Positions 10,893 through 21,859 of a DNA stretch of 52,814 nucleotides are shown one piece after another. Source of the stretch: Discostella pseudostelligera (Eukaryota > Bacillariophyta > Thalassiosirophyceae > Thalassiosirales > Thalassiosiraceae); NCBI GenBank assembly GCA_036940085.1, contig JALLBK010000006.1, forward strand, positions 1 to 52,814, given 5' to 3'. A program made the translations under genes and the position numbers. Under the pieces are notes generated by a model. It searched no databases. It was not told where the DNA came from and saw only the letters and a list, made by a program, of their open reading frames with translations. Position 1 is the first letter of the stretch. Each line of letters begins with the position of its first letter.

Positions 10893-13094
10893 ATGACGAT
10901 GACAATGACGAAGTCCAACAACAAGCCGCCACGGAAAGTCCGTCCCAAGCTCGTTCCTATCACCTCGTCCTCCTCTGGCGATGGCTCCCCTGGTAAGGGC
11001 GGCGCTGATGATAGCTTCTCTCGGAGTTTTGACGATGGTGGGCTCCTTGGATTCGGTGACATTCTCACCGCTGCCACCGCGACCCCCGCCAAGGCCACCG
11101 CTCCCGTCGCACTCGTACAGAATGAGGTGGCGGCCGGGGCGGAGAAAGATCATGATGATAATGATCTCGACATCAGAGATGGTATCGACAACGGCCGTTT
11201 GGTGGGTCATGATGAGAATGGGGTGAAAAGGGGTGTTGGTGATGCTGCTGCTTCTTCCGTGACGGTTGAGAATGAAGAGGATAGAAATAATTTGTCATTG
11301 CCAGAAGATGATGACAACTCCTCCACCGACAGTGAAGACGAAGATGACGACGACGACGACGACGACTCTGTATCCACCACAGAGTCGGAATCAGAAGTCT
11401 CCGATGATAGCAACATCAATAACCACTACCAGCAGCGGCAGCATGTTCATGTGCAGCAAACTGACGAAAACTCAAGTAATCTGGAGCTAATGCAACAATT
11501 GCAGAGTGAGATAGACACCCGTCAGAAATTATTAACCAAGATCCTTCGCGGAAAAGAGGGTACTGCCTATGCGACCATGATCCAAACTCAAGAGACGCTT
11601 GTGAATTCTCAATTATTGGATAGAATGAGAATGAAGGGCAGGGAACCAATAGCAGCAACGGATGGAAGAACAAGCTTGAGAACTGCCATCCATTCCATCC
11701 TACTAGATGAATGCTACCACACCCTCCCTGGTGCCATGTCCCTCATACTACACTGTGTACTCTACATCACCACCTACGCACTTATTGTCAAGTTCGTAAA
11801 CCTACTCTGCGATATTCTCATCATTCAATTCACCGGTTGGGATATCGAAACGAATGATTTTGATTGCACGCTGCATGAACATGCCTTCCATGCTATATTG
11901 TTGATTCTATCATTACTAGCCTCCAGAATCACAGGGGTTATTTATGATTGGAATGATAATAAATTGTATCAGAAGCGCATCGCATTCCAATTACGGAACA
12001 AGTGGATCTTGAACTCTTGGGATTCCAAGCTATTGAATTTTTTTTATTCTGATTCGACTCGTATGAAGTACGAGTGTTACGATGAGAAGCTACCTTGTTG
12101 TGATGACCGTGATGGTGAGGCGGCTTTGCAGAATGGTACTACGATCCCACCAGCAGCAGAGACGACAGCATTTAGCAAGCAATGTCATCATCGTCCTCAT
12201 CAACGGAGAAAGTTATTCGGGTGGAGAGTGAAGTACATGCTCGATCTATTCTCCTTCTTCTTGTGCTACAAAAGTGTCGAATACTTTCTGTACAATGTGG
12301 GCGTTATTCCTCTGAGTGAAATTACCGATGAGGTATGGGTCAACCTTCCCAGTCGAACTCAGCAGCAGCACCACGTTCACAATCAGTCTCTGCATGGTAC
12401 TAATAGCAGTAGTTATATTCTCCTCGACGGGGTATGCGACGAACATCTTCGTCGAAAGGTACAACCTAGCCAACAACACCGCATTCATTTGGGTGGCGAC
12501 AAGACTGCGGGAGTTTCTTACGCATGCACAAGTGTTAGAAGTGCATTGGACAATCCCTATGCGTTGGATATGTTGAATTGGATTGCAAGTGTGGAGCTTC
12601 AATCAGACGAGATTGCCAATTGGATTACGAATGCGAAGAATTGTGGATGGTCTGGCGTGGTGGCTGGGGGAGATGATGCCGCTTCACGGTTGGACATGGA
12701 ATCTTCTACTAAGGACCAAATCATCGTGAGTACTGATGACAGCATTGTGGACGACTACGAGGTTCAAAGTGTCCACGTGGTTAACTCTGAAGACAAAGTG
12801 CATCAGCGGACATGCATTACGCCCCAGCAAATCCGTGAAGGATCAGAAAATAGTTACGAAGGAACTCATGATGCACGGGAAAATGAGAGCTATTATCCAG
12901 AGATGCGAAGGATAAGTTCACAGGATGCCGATTACATTCGGAGCACCGTCGCCAGCGAGGCATACTACGAATTCATTCGCTCTCCAAATCCAAGATTTTT
13001 TGATTCCGTGAAGGAACAACTTTTCTGGTTTGCTACCACAGTCCTTTGTCTTGGATTGTTGTATATTTGCAACATTCCTTTTATGCTAATTTGA
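10893..13094 (+). CDS. large acidic multi-pass membrane protein, function unknown
   Basis: The frame is open from 10794, but I take the ATG at 10893 (MTMTMTKSNNKPPRK), which gives 733 residues and drops an unlikely leader. Residues of about 1-190 are disordered, with a Ser/Asp run of the SEDEDDDDDDDD type. A coiled-coil-like segment precedes the membrane part (LMQQLQSEIDTRQKLLTKIL). Hydrophobic spans include LILHCVLYITTYALIVKFV, AILLILSLLASRITGVI, a span near DLFSFFLCYKSVEYFLYNVG and a final span at the extreme C-terminus (FATTVLCLGLLYICNI). The loop between the third and last spans is large and polar, with several Cys residues. I do not recognise the family. It is divergent from the antenna gene. 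Confidence 0.8.
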   Translation: MTMTMTKSNNKPPRKVRPKLVPITSSSSGDGSPGKGGADDSFSRSFDDGGLLGFGDILTAATATPAKATAPVALVQNEVAAGAEKDHDDNDLDIRDGIDNGRLVGHDENGVKRGVGDAAASSVTVENEEDRNNLSLPEDDDNSSTDSEDEDDDDDDDDSVSTTESESEVSDDSNINNHYQQRQHVHVQQTDENSSNLELMQQLQSEIDTRQKLLTKILRGKEGTAYATMIQTQETLVNSQLLDRMRMKGREPIAATDGRTSLRTAIHSILLDECYHTLPGAMSLILHCVLYITTYALIVKFVNLLCDILIIQFTGWDIETNDFDCTLHEHAFHAILLILSLLASRITGVIYDWNDNKLYQKRIAFQLRNKWILNSWDSKLLNFFYSDSTRMKYECYDEKLPCCDDRDGEAALQNGTTIPPAAETTAFSKQCHHRPHQRRKLFGWRVKYMLDLFSFFLCYKSVEYFLYNVGVIPLSEITDEVWVNLPSRTQQQHHVHNQSLHGTNSSSYILLDGVCDEHLRRKVQPSQQHRIHLGGDKTAGVSYACTSVRSALDNPYALDMLNWIASVELQSDEIANWITNAKNCGWSGVVAGGDDAASRLDMESSTKDQIIVSTDDSIVDDYEVQSVHVVNSEDKVHQRTCITPQQIREGSENSYEGTHDARENESYYPEMRRISSQDADYIRSTVASEAYYEFIRSPNPRFFDSVKEQLFWFATTVLCLGLLYICNIPFMLI

Positions 13095-13288
13095 GTTGCG
13101 ATACCATCATCGTGCGAGGTGATGACTCGAAGGTGTAATTTAGTAGCTGAGAAGAAGGTGCTAAACTAGGACATGCACGCTTATCTATTTCCATGCAGTT
13201 ACCATTACTCCTCGACGGTCACTCGTCACCTCCGAGGTAGAAGAAGCAAGGTGCATCCTAAATCCTAACCAACGGCTTGATTGAATTG

Positions 13289-16200
13289 TTATCCCGCTCT
13301 CCCAGCAACCTGGCTCCTTCTCAGAGACTCCTTGTACCTTCCCAGCACTTCGCCTCTTGACACACCATGCTTACTTGCCATTTTGAACACTTTCAACAGC
13401 AGCGCTTGGCTTTCCGCCTCTGGATGCTGATCCAGAAATGTCTTTACGCATGTGTACATCGAATCAAATGTCTTTGGGCCAGGTTTGATATTACCCTGAA
13501 TCATTTTGTCGTAGATTTCAAATGCAATGGACACAGCCTGAGACGAATCAGCCTTCTTATTGGTAGCAGCGCATATTCTCAACATGATCGTGTACATTTG
13601 AATTTGAGGATCGGATGATCTATCAAGGACTTCACTGGTTGCAAATGTATCATATGACTCTGAACCTCGTGAACTAAAGAATTCATCCTTGCCAGCTCGT
13701 GCCTCCATAATATTCAGTAACCTATCCCAGAACAAATAGGAGAGACAGTTCATTCGACAAATGTTAGGGTACAATCGTCCCGGGTGGTGACAACAAGAAG
13801 TCGTGCAAGTACAACAAACCCACCGGTACGCCCGCTCAGCTGCATCAGACCTCCCAGCCATTGCCGACGTTAACCAACACGAAAGTGCTATGAAGTACGG
13901 CAATGATAGAATCTTCACATCGCTCTGATACAGCATACTTATCTCCCATCGCGATAATATTTCTTCAGCGTATTGTCCAGCCTCGGGTGAGCGTGACTTT
14001 TGCCACAACTGCAACAAGGACAAATAGACCTGATGATTGGGAAAAGATGATCCGTACACGACCATCGAATCCAAGAATTGAGTCATCTCCTTTACAATTT
14101 CGGCCACGGCATTGTCACTCAATTCGTCCACCTTGGCAAGAAGAGCGCGTAGGACTTTGCAATGTGTTCCAACAGATGGTGCAAAGGAGGCACTTGCAGT
14201 TTGCGACTCCTTGTTACGAATCTTAACCATCTTTCGTAGAAAACTCAAGGATCGCATAATGTTTCTGATGTCGGCACTGTTCGAGTAGACGTCCACAAGC
14301 CAATGATAGGTATCCAAGTTGGGTTCCAGATTTATTTTGGGAACGTCGTCACTTGTAATATTCAGAGAGTCAGATAAACCAAGGTGTGGATCATCCGAAA
14401 ATTCATTCGAAGGTTCGTTGATAAACTCATCATGTCGATCAATTTTAACGAGGTCTCTGAACTTTTCTTCCCCCAGGAACTTCATGAGTAGATTGTTGGT
14501 CCTTTGACAATTCGATTCAGGGGAATGACGACCCGCCTTGGCCAGTGCATTGAGCGCCAAATTCAGCGACGTGATATTGACACTGCAGCTCTCCTCCTTG
14601 CATTCGGCCAACTGTAATAGCACCCGCTCTACTCCCTCAACGATAAATCGTCTTCTTCGTAACTGTCGTCTACGTGCACTTGCACTCTTGTCACGAGTGA
14701 ACGAGAACGATTTACACGAATTGCAATACCCAAGCAAGACAAGATTGTAGGAATCGGCATCGGGTGCACAATTGGAATATCCTGCTTGGGCTAACGAATG
14801 CATAATCGATAACCAATATTCGGCCGATTCCACTGCTTCAGAATTACTCGATAGGTCCACATTTAGACGTATTACTGTGTGGAAGATATTTCTCGCACCA
14901 AGTTCGTCAGCTTCTTCGTCAGAATGGTTCATTTCATGAGGATGAATTGACGTTGACTCCGATGATGATGGTGATGTACAGCAGTACAATGGTATCCATT
15001 TCTTGAGAAGTTGATTCGATTTTTGTATAGATTTTCGTTGCACGTTCGCCCCGAAGCAGGAGGATGAATGAAATGCCAATAAGATTTGCTCGTATAACGA
15101 GGTTATGAGATGTACATCTCTGATCCTTGACTTGGTGGTGGAGTTTTCGTCGGAATTCATTGCGGTGGTAGAAACAGTAGTAGTCTCTCGTTTCGGATTG
15201 GAGAAAATATTTCCAATGAAGGATGCAATATCATCAATTACTGTCTTTCCTCTCTCCTCCTTCTCCCGGTGAAATAGTCTTTCTTCCCCTGCCTTCTCCT
15301 TTTCCATCACCCTCAGGGAAGGATCCACACTACCATTGGTACGATACAGACCCTCCAACGAATCCAAGTGTCGCATGGCCCGACACATGGCATCTTCGTA
15401 CTTGGGTAGTAAATCTACTTTTTCCTCCGCATCCTTGGCATCTACTGTTGTTGCATCCTCATTGGTCATCTTAGTTGCTGCTTTTGGTTGTGGTGGTGGT
15501 GTGGAAGGGGTGGAATTCAGAATCCGTTGTGTAGCACATATCGACTCGGCAACTTCACACCATCCCAAAATTATTTGATGGAAATCGGTCACTAAACTAT
15601 TGTAGAATTTCACATCCATGGCAATTGAATTCTCGATCAATTGAACACTACTGGATTCCTCGAATGTTGTGGTGGGTGCCCCGGTTGTAGTTCCATTTCC
15701 ACCGAGTCCGCGGTTCTTTATGTAATCACTCATCTTTTCATTGAGAGAATTTTCCATTTGGCGTAGACTTTCTACATTGCTGTCATATAATGTTGATAAT
15801 TCATAGTAGTTGATGTTGGAATTGATTGTGGAAGATGATTGGGAGGAGGGTGCTGAGTGTTGCGATGCACTCTTTCGTTGATGTCGTGAGGGAGAATGAT
15901 GATGATAGGTCGCATTGTTACCATGATGATGAGTAGGACGAGTTGAGGTAGGAGAAGATGATCGTGAAAAGAGAGATGCAAATGACCCCCCTACTCCTCT
16001 TTTGCTTTTAATGCTGCTGGTGGTGGCATTGTGATGCTTTGCGTAGACTTTTTTCTTCCCGTCGTCTAATATTTGCTGCTGGTGCTGCGGTGGTGGAGGT
16101 TGTTGTTGACGATAGGCCAGTGGAATTAAATAGTCGGGAACTTCCAGTAATTGAAGCGCTGAATCTAATTTCTTCTTGCGTTTGACGCGACCTTGTTTCC

Positions 16201-16333
16201 TATCGCTGCTTATTGCTGAGAAATGCAGTTGTTGTGGACGACCATGATGTTGGTGCAGTGGCAGACGACGAGTGATCACCAAGGCAGATAGATTGGCTAC
16301 CGGTTTAAGCGGACGACGGAGGATAGAATGCAT
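13289..16333 (-). CDS. pentatricopeptide-repeat (PPR) protein, probably organellar
   Basis: A single 1014-residue frame. The N-terminus (MHSILRRPLKP...ITRRL) is basic and lacks acidic residues, as in mitochondrial presequences; a plastid ASAFAP motif is absent. Low-complexity sequence fills about residues 60-190. PPR-like helix pairs follow, for example SYNLVLLGYCNSCKSF, TYHWLVDVYSNSADI, HQVYLSLLQLWQKSRS and, near the end, YTIMLRICAATNKKADSSQ followed by FEIYDKMIQGNIKPGPKTF, with a typical PPR end. PPR proteins bind organellar RNA and act in processing, stability, editing or translation; the target is unknown. The repeats are degenerate, as is usual for diatom PPRs. The gene is divergent from the isochorismatase gene. 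Confidence 0.85.
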   Translation of the reverse strand: MHSILRRPLKPVANLSALVITRRLPLHQHHGRPQQLHFSAISSDRKQGRVKRKKKLDSALQLLEVPDYLIPLAYRQQQPPPPQHQQQILDDGKKKVYAKHHNATTSSIKSKRGVGGSFASLFSRSSSPTSTRPTHHHGNNATYHHHSPSRHQRKSASQHSAPSSQSSSTINSNINYYELSTLYDSNVESLRQMENSLNEKMSDYIKNRGLGGNGTTTGAPTTTFEESSSVQLIENSIAMDVKFYNSLVTDFHQIILGWCEVAESICATQRILNSTPSTPPPQPKAATKMTNEDATTVDAKDAEEKVDLLPKYEDAMCRAMRHLDSLEGLYRTNGSVDPSLRVMEKEKAGEERLFHREKEERGKTVIDDIASFIGNIFSNPKRETTTVSTTAMNSDENSTTKSRIRDVHLITSLYEQILLAFHSSSCFGANVQRKSIQKSNQLLKKWIPLYCCTSPSSSESTSIHPHEMNHSDEEADELGARNIFHTVIRLNVDLSSNSEAVESAEYWLSIMHSLAQAGYSNCAPDADSYNLVLLGYCNSCKSFSFTRDKSASARRRQLRRRRFIVEGVERVLLQLAECKEESCSVNITSLNLALNALAKAGRHSPESNCQRTNNLLMKFLGEEKFRDLVKIDRHDEFINEPSNEFSDDPHLGLSDSLNITSDDVPKINLEPNLDTYHWLVDVYSNSADIRNIMRSLSFLRKMVKIRNKESQTASASFAPSVGTHCKVLRALLAKVDELSDNAVAEIVKEMTQFLDSMVVYGSSFPNHQVYLSLLQLWQKSRSPEAGQYAEEILSRWEISMLYQSDVKILSLPYFIALSCWLTSAMAGRSDAAERAYRWVCCTCTTSCCHHPGRLYPNICRMNCLSYLFWDRLLNIMEARAGKDEFFSSRGSESYDTFATSEVLDRSSDPQIQMYTIMLRICAATNKKADSSQAVSIAFEIYDKMIQGNIKPGPKTFDSMYTCVKTFLDQHPEAESQALLLKVFKMASKHGVSRGEVLGRYKESLRRSQVAGRAG

Positions 16334-16499
16334 GCTGTCAAGCGGACAGAATGCTCTGAATTCACGGCTGTGGACTACTATACTGGGCTGTGTCGTCGCT
16401 GTCCGCTCTCCACTGCGCCATTGTCATTGCCACTTGCAAAACATTAGATATGAATTCATTGCATTGAAATTGAATGCACATGAATGATTGGTCGTCCCA

Positions 16500-16571
16500 C
16501 ACGTGACACGTGGCAATTCTTCCCGCCATTTTCGCCATTTTTATCGCCTCACTTCGCCATTTCTTCCCGCC
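16500..16571. promoter_or_regulatory. paired G-boxes and paired TTCCCGCC elements
   Basis: CACGTG at 16500-16505 and 16507-16512 is followed by TTCCCGCC at 16520-16527 and 16564-16571, each octamer continuing into CATTTTCGCCA. The duplicated unit TTCCCGCCATTTTCGCC is about 44 bp apart. It lies in the 700-bp divergent promoter between the PPR start (16333) and the isochorismatase start (17039); the rest of that spacer shows no gene. Confidence 0.5.
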
Positions 16572-17038
16572 ATTTTCGCCACACCTTTTTACTTTTTACA
16601 CCTCTTTTTACTCACAAATTTCACAAGCTTCACCAACGCTAGATATTCACAAGGTACTCCTGATACTATGTACGATGACGATGACGGTGGCCAGAATTCG
16701 CTTCCCCCCATACCCATACCATTACCCACTGCTGCCTCAACTCTTACTATTAATCATCGCATCAAGAATCTACCGCTCCACTGCCTTTTCTTATTCCAGA
16801 GCACCGATTCATACTATTACGTGAGTTAAGACAGTGTAGTACTGACTGTAGCTGCCGCCGCCGTCGCACTTTGTTATGCATCATCAAATCTAAATTCACA
16901 ATTCACCCTATTTCATTTTCTATGATTGTTGATCTACGTTCATTTTCTTCATCTCGAACTCTGTCTCGCACTCGATGACTACAACATATGTAATCAAGTC
17001 CACAAACCCATCTTCATCGTAATCAAAAACTCAAAACA

Positions 17039-17671
17039 ATGGCCATCGCCACATCTGCCACCCGTCTTCGATCTGTCGGAAAACTCATTCCATCCAACAC
17101 CACCCTCCTTGTATGTGACATACAAGAACGATTTCGTCCTCTCATACACAAAATGGAGACGGTCATCCAAACATCCAAATTCATGACATCTGTGGCAAAT
17201 GAATTAAAGATACCAATTGTAGTCACACAGCAATATACGAAGGTATTTGGTCCTACCATATCCGAGGCATTGCACACTCCGCGAGATTTGGGTGTAGTGG
17301 AGGGAAGGATGGCCCTATTTGAAAAGAAAAAGTTTAGCATGCTCACCGACGATGTGTCATCTCACATATCATCGTTGAATCGAACATCTTTCTTATTGGT
17401 CGGTATCGAGGCTCATGTCTGCTTACAACAAACATGCTTAGATTTACTCGAATTGGGGCATGAGGTACATATCATTGCCGACGGTGTGAGCAGTCAACAA
17501 CCGTATGATCGAGAAATGGCATTGCGACGGATGGAAAATTGTGGTGCATATTTAACCACAGCCCAAAGTGCCGCGTTCATGTTGTTGGGAAGTGCGGAAC
17601 ATGATAATTTTAAGGCGGTGAGTGGGTTGGTGAAAGATCATATGGTGTTACGGAATGAGTTTAATGAGTAG
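17039..17671 (+). CDS. isochorismatase-family hydrolase (ISOC1/ISOC2-like)
   Basis: A single exon of 210 residues starting in a good context (CAAAACAATGGCC). The fold signature is intact: Asp27 in LLVCDIQERF, a Lys cluster at 96-98 (FEKKKF) and the nucleophile Cys128 in GIEAHVCLQQT, giving the Asp-Lys-Cys triad of cysteine hydrolases. Q64-Q65 (VTQQYTKVFG) and the final AAFMLLG helix match the ISOC1/ISOC2 subgroup of eukaryotes better than plant nicotinamidases. The substrate of this subgroup is not established, so no pathway is assigned. No clear presequence is visible, although the first 15 residues are weakly basic and could be mitochondrial. Confidence 0.92.
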   Translation: MAIATSATRLRSVGKLIPSNTTLLVCDIQERFRPLIHKMETVIQTSKFMTSVANELKIPIVVTQQYTKVFGPTISEALHTPRDLGVVEGRMALFEKKKFSMLTDDVSSHISSLNRTSFLLVGIEAHVCLQQTCLDLLELGHEVHIIADGVSSQQPYDREMALRRMENCGAYLTTAQSAAFMLLGSAEHDNFKAVSGLVKDHMVLRNEFNE

Positions 17672-18505
17672 AAATGAATACAATGCTTTGGGGGGGGGGT
17701 GTCGATTCATCGGGGTACTACCGATTGTGGTTTGGGTGAATGCGTCTGCGGTCGATGGGTGATAGGCGATAGGTAGAGAATATGTAAGGAACAAACCCTA
17801 AATGGAAAGTAGAACTATGATAAATACTTCGTCCATATTTGACAAACAAATAATGGGATCTGGGATCGTTGATGATGTTGTGTTGTTCGGGGAAAAGTGG
17901 TCGCGTCGGTGAAAAGAGTTCGCTCGAGTAGCGTAGCCCGCCATTACGATACTTCTCTGCCACGTGTAAGTGTAATCTCCAGCCATTTCATCTCATTTCA
18001 TGCCACGTGTAATTGGTGGTCGAGTCAATAGGAGTCAATGTCTCCCCGCTATTTACACTCCACGTGTAGGCGCAAGTGGTCGAGTCCATCCAAAGTCTCC
18101 CGCCAAATCAAAACTCATAAAATGACCACATTCGTTGCACGATGCCTTTTTGAAGGGACAGGTTCGAACGTCTTCTTCTATGCTCTCGCGGTCCGATTCC
18201 ATCCGTTCATAACCTACATAAACTGACATGAAATTTTCACAAGGCGTTCAGATGAGACAACCTCTCAGAACAGCCCTCCCACTCAAATTTTGTTGTGCGT
18301 TTGGTCAGCCAAACGGAGAAGTGCTTCAATTCTCCTTTTCTATCTTTATTGGGGCCTGATCCATGAGCCAGAGCGAGGTATCGTAGGACGACTTCCGTTG
18401 CCCAGTCCTCATCCTCATCATTCCCATCACCACCCACTCTAATGTCACGTTGACTATTATTTGAGGGTAAAGTTGGGTAGACAGTGCTGCAATTATTTAA
18501 CGTAG
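17672..18505. promoter_or_regulatory. intergenic region with repeated CACGTG and CCCGCC modules
   Basis: About 830 bp upstream of the protease gene. Between about 17936 and 18110 there are three modules resembling the tandem unit at 27141: a CCCGCC-type core, then TGCCACGTGTAA or CCACGTGTAG, then GTCGAGTCAATAGGAGTC-like sequence (17960, 18005 and 18060). This points to a dispersed promoter repeat. A G9 homopolymer lies near 17690. No coding segment is convincing. Confidence 0.45.
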
Positions 18506-20830
18506 ATGACCATGAAACGAAGACGGAACGCCATCGTTGCCATCGCTGCTGCATCCATTGCAGTTTCAGGCAGTAGTGTTGCCGCTTCCGCAGCCTCCTC
18601 CTCCTCTGTAGCGGGCAAGCATGACGACGAACCTTCCGCCTTCTCCCAACCACAATCACCACCGCTGCGAACGCGATCACAGCATCAATACTACCACCGC
18701 CCCAATCGAAGACAATTGCAGCAATCTGCCGCGGCGGCATTTGCATCCTTCACACCTCAAAAGATAAAACATGCCACACCCCTCGATCTTAAAATTGATG
18801 ATGATTCGGGTGTTCCCTACATGGCTACATTAAATGGGTATTTGAAGCCCTATGCTGCGGAGACGTTCGCGGCGGGGTATAATAACCGCGATTATGATGC
18901 TATTGAAACCAAGTCAGCTACTAAGAGGACGGGTGATTCAAGTTCAACGAAGAATGGCTATGATGAAAGTTATATTGGGGATGTACGGTATTGGAATTCT
19001 ATAATTAATTTGAATAGTATATTGGAAGGAGGTAATGATGGTGGTGGTAGAAGGAGCACAAATAATAGTCATCATTTGCAGAGCCATCACAAGGTGGTAG
19101 GTGATGCCGACGATCATTTGTACTATAAATTATTGGAGATCGATGGAATTGATGGGGGTTTGAGAGGAGAACGGCGGACGGATAATGATCGAAGATTAGA
19201 GGAGAAGTCCTCTTCGTCATCTTCTGGAGCGAGCCTCTTCGTTGCTTCCTATCAGGAACATTCCAAGGAGGATGAAGAAGATCAACATAAGGAATCCTCC
19301 CGATTGAGACTCAAGCGTGGTTCTCGGAACAAGACTAAAGATGACAATGTCAAAGTTGAGAAGAATAGCAACAATGAAGACAAAAAGACCAACCGGCGGA
19401 AGAACAAACTACCACGCATAGACCGCATCTCTCCCTCCAATGGGGATATCATCCAAGACAAACAGACCTTTCGGGCACGTGTCCAACCCTCATCAACTAC
19501 CGATGTCCCTGTCCGGTCGGTATACTTTCAGCTTACGGACAGCTCTGGATCCAAGTCGGATGTGCTAACGGTTCCTCGTGTCTCGGATTATTTGTATGAG
19601 ATCACCGTGGATGGATTCTCCAAGTATGAGGGTACTGAGTGGAGCTTTAGTTTGATCGCCGAGGATGAACGGGGGAAGGAACGGAAGTCGGATGATATTT
19701 CGTTTCAGATTGCAGAGGGAAGTGGCGGTGGTGATTCCTTTGTCGATGGTGATGATGACAATCATTCCTCGACAGGTGAGGAGAAGGAGGAAAACAGGTT
19801 TGACGACGAAGAGGAGAATGCGGATGACGGTGCAGGGCCGGGTCTCATGCCCCAGAAGAAAGCAACCGATTCCAGCTGGACCTACCGGGGTGCCATTACT
19901 GGCGCAACGGGTCGTATCCTATTCGAATTCGATGGTTCCGACGAGACGTTTGTCTGTTCTGGCACCGTCATACACGACGGTGAGGGTGGACGCACTCCCG
20001 ATCACGACAATGGTCGTTCGATCATCCAGACTGCGGCACATTGCGCCTATTCCGATGTAATGAAGAGGTTTGCCAGCAAGGCTATATTTATCCCGGATCA
20101 AGAAAGTACTCTGGGCTCAGAGAGTGACTTCGATTGTTTCAATGACAAGTTTGGTTGTTGGTATTTGAGTTTTGCCGTCGTTGCCGATGGTTGGACGAGG
20201 GGTAGCTTCCCGGAGAATGTCGAGGTACGTTCGAAAAGACAGGACGCTTGTTTGATGAGACCGTCTCAATAGTGTTCATATCGAAATCTTAAATCTCTTT
20301 CTTCTTATCCCCTCCATTAAAATGCACAAATGACAAATGCACAGTATGACTACGCATATTGGGTTGTATACGACGATCCCTGGAATACCCACTCTGGAGG
20401 GTATGCTCCCGGCCTCACCGGTCGACTAGATCTTGACGTCCAATCCATGAGAGTCGACTTCGATTCCAATATACTCCTAGATAGAGAATTCATATTCTCC
20501 ATTGGCTACTCTGCCGACAAGGATCCCAATTTACGTCATTGTGCAATGGAAAGTAGCAAGATCAACGGTGTGGATTGGTATGACAATCTATGGTTAGAGG
20601 ATTGTACCTTGACGGGTGGGGCGAGCGGTGGGCCGTGGATGATGGATATGCATGAGGATGGAGTGGGAACACTGATATCCGTGAATTCGTGGGGATTTGC
20701 CTATAAGCCAGGGATGGCCGGGCCGAATCTGAGCACAAGTACTGGAAGTTGGGCTGAGTGCTTGTACACTCAGGCCAAGAGAGCGAATGATCCAGGAGGT
20801 GAAGGTGGATATATTATGGATAATTGTTAG
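18506..20830 (+). CDS. secreted trypsin-like serine protease with Ig-like domain
   Basis: Exons 18506-20224 and 20345-20830 surround a 120-nt GTACGT...ACAG intron; 734 residues. A signal peptide (KRRRNAIVAIAAASIAV) starts the protein. Residues of about 30-300 are Ser/Asp-rich. A beta-rich module (about 308-405, beginning PRIDRISPSNGD) looks like an Ig-like domain of bacterial surface-protein type. The C-terminal third is a chymotrypsin-fold protease: His512 in TAAHC and the nucleophile Ser667 in GGASGGPW. The Asp of the triad is not certain by eye and probably lies in the segment before the intron. It probably acts outside the cell or in the secretory pathway on unknown substrates; the long acidic N-terminus may be a propeptide. 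Confidence 0.88.
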
Positions 20831-21018
20831 AGTAGGATAAATGGCTCACCTGATGTATTTGATTCCAAAGAATAGAATATACATGATAAATGAATCATTA
20901 CATGTAAATAATGTCAAAGGATCGCCCTTAACTATCCATTATCATTCATGACACATCTTGACCTCGACATATCAGCATTGCGATAGTTCTCCCGCCGATG
21001 AAGCAGTTATGGCCATCT

Positions 21019-21489
21019 CTAGGCTATCCTGTAGATTAAATGGTATCCAGAGTCAGTACTGACAATACCAGACATTTCTCCAATGTTCAATCCAAAGCTT
21101 GCATCCTCGAAAGGCTTTTGCATCATGCCCCTGCCAAAAAAGCCTAGGTCTCCATTGTTCTTGCAGGAGGAGCAATCACTTCTTTCGGCAGCTGTGATGT
21201 CAAAAGTGGTAGATAATTAGACAAAATATGTTGGAACCATGTTAGATTACGATGTTGCATTACATAATATAGGCAAACGTCGCAACAATAAATGATCATC
21301 GGTGCACCTACCATACTTTGGGAAGGCGCTGGTGACGCCCTCCGAATGAATGCGAGCTTCGTATGATTGAAGCTCAGCAAGTGCTTGATCAGGAGAGAGC
21401 GTGACCTGTGCGCTTGTGCGGCGAGAGACTGGGTTACGAGACCCGGTGTGTTTGATTAGGAGGTGAGCGGTACGGACTTGGTCGGCCAT
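21019..21489 (-). CDS. Pin1-type parvulin peptidyl-prolyl isomerase without WW domain
   Basis: Exons 21489-21312 and 21191-21019 with a 120-nt GTAGGT...ACAG intron; 116 residues, recovered by matching phase across the junction. The sequence is a complete Pin1/Ess1 rotamase: the N-terminal strand with HLLIKH, a basic loop (GSRNPVSRR) at the phosphate-binding position of Pin1, then [18 protein letters not shown] with the catalytic Cys, MQKPFEDA, and a final GYHLIYRIA strand. Loss of the WW domain is the plant Pin1At-type arrangement. The enzyme isomerises phospho-Ser/Thr-Pro bonds and acts in nucleus or cytosol; no targeting peptide is visible. Three GGCGGGA sites lie 57-101 bp upstream. Confidence 0.93.
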
Positions 21490-21545
21490 GGTCAAGATCT
21501 TCGTCTTTGGCTTTGGCTTCGCATGGTTGATGGTACCGTGGATTT

Positions 21546-21590
21546 GGCGGGAAAACGTTTTTGGCGGGAGAAGCAAAGATTTGGCGGGAG
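21546..21590. promoter_or_regulatory. triple GGCGGGA array in Pin1/plastid-gene divergent promoter
   Basis: TTTGGCGGGA occurs at about 21544, 21561 and 21581 (spacings of 17 and 20 bp) in the 370-bp spacer between the divergent starts at 21489 and 21860. The first copy is the exact GGCGGGAA octamer. Confidence 0.5.
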
Positions 21591-21859
21591 ATTGAGGTTG
21601 AAGTTGTATCCCTACGTGGGATCTCGTACTTGCCTCACTTGGCAAAGATTCTTCGTCCTTCTCCTTCGTCATCGAGCGCCCACACCCGCCCCACGTCATT
21701 TTCACCGCGACCATGGCGACGGCGATGTTGGTATTGTAGCGAAGGCCGCAACACAGGGTCATCATCATATCTCTCTTTAACGCTGTCGGCTGACCTACCG
21801 TTATCGTGTCAGTACTACTGTTACTGTCAACTCTTGAATCTATACTCAACAAAAAATCA

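Noticed and set aside
16488..16829. A 113-residue plus-strand frame upstream of the isochorismatase gene
   Set aside because: It covers the promoter motif cluster, has no domain and its residues derive from pyrimidine-rich leader sequence.
18150..18185. A possible tRNA T-arm (GGTTCGAAC)
   Set aside because: The flanking sequence cannot form acceptor or anticodon stems.
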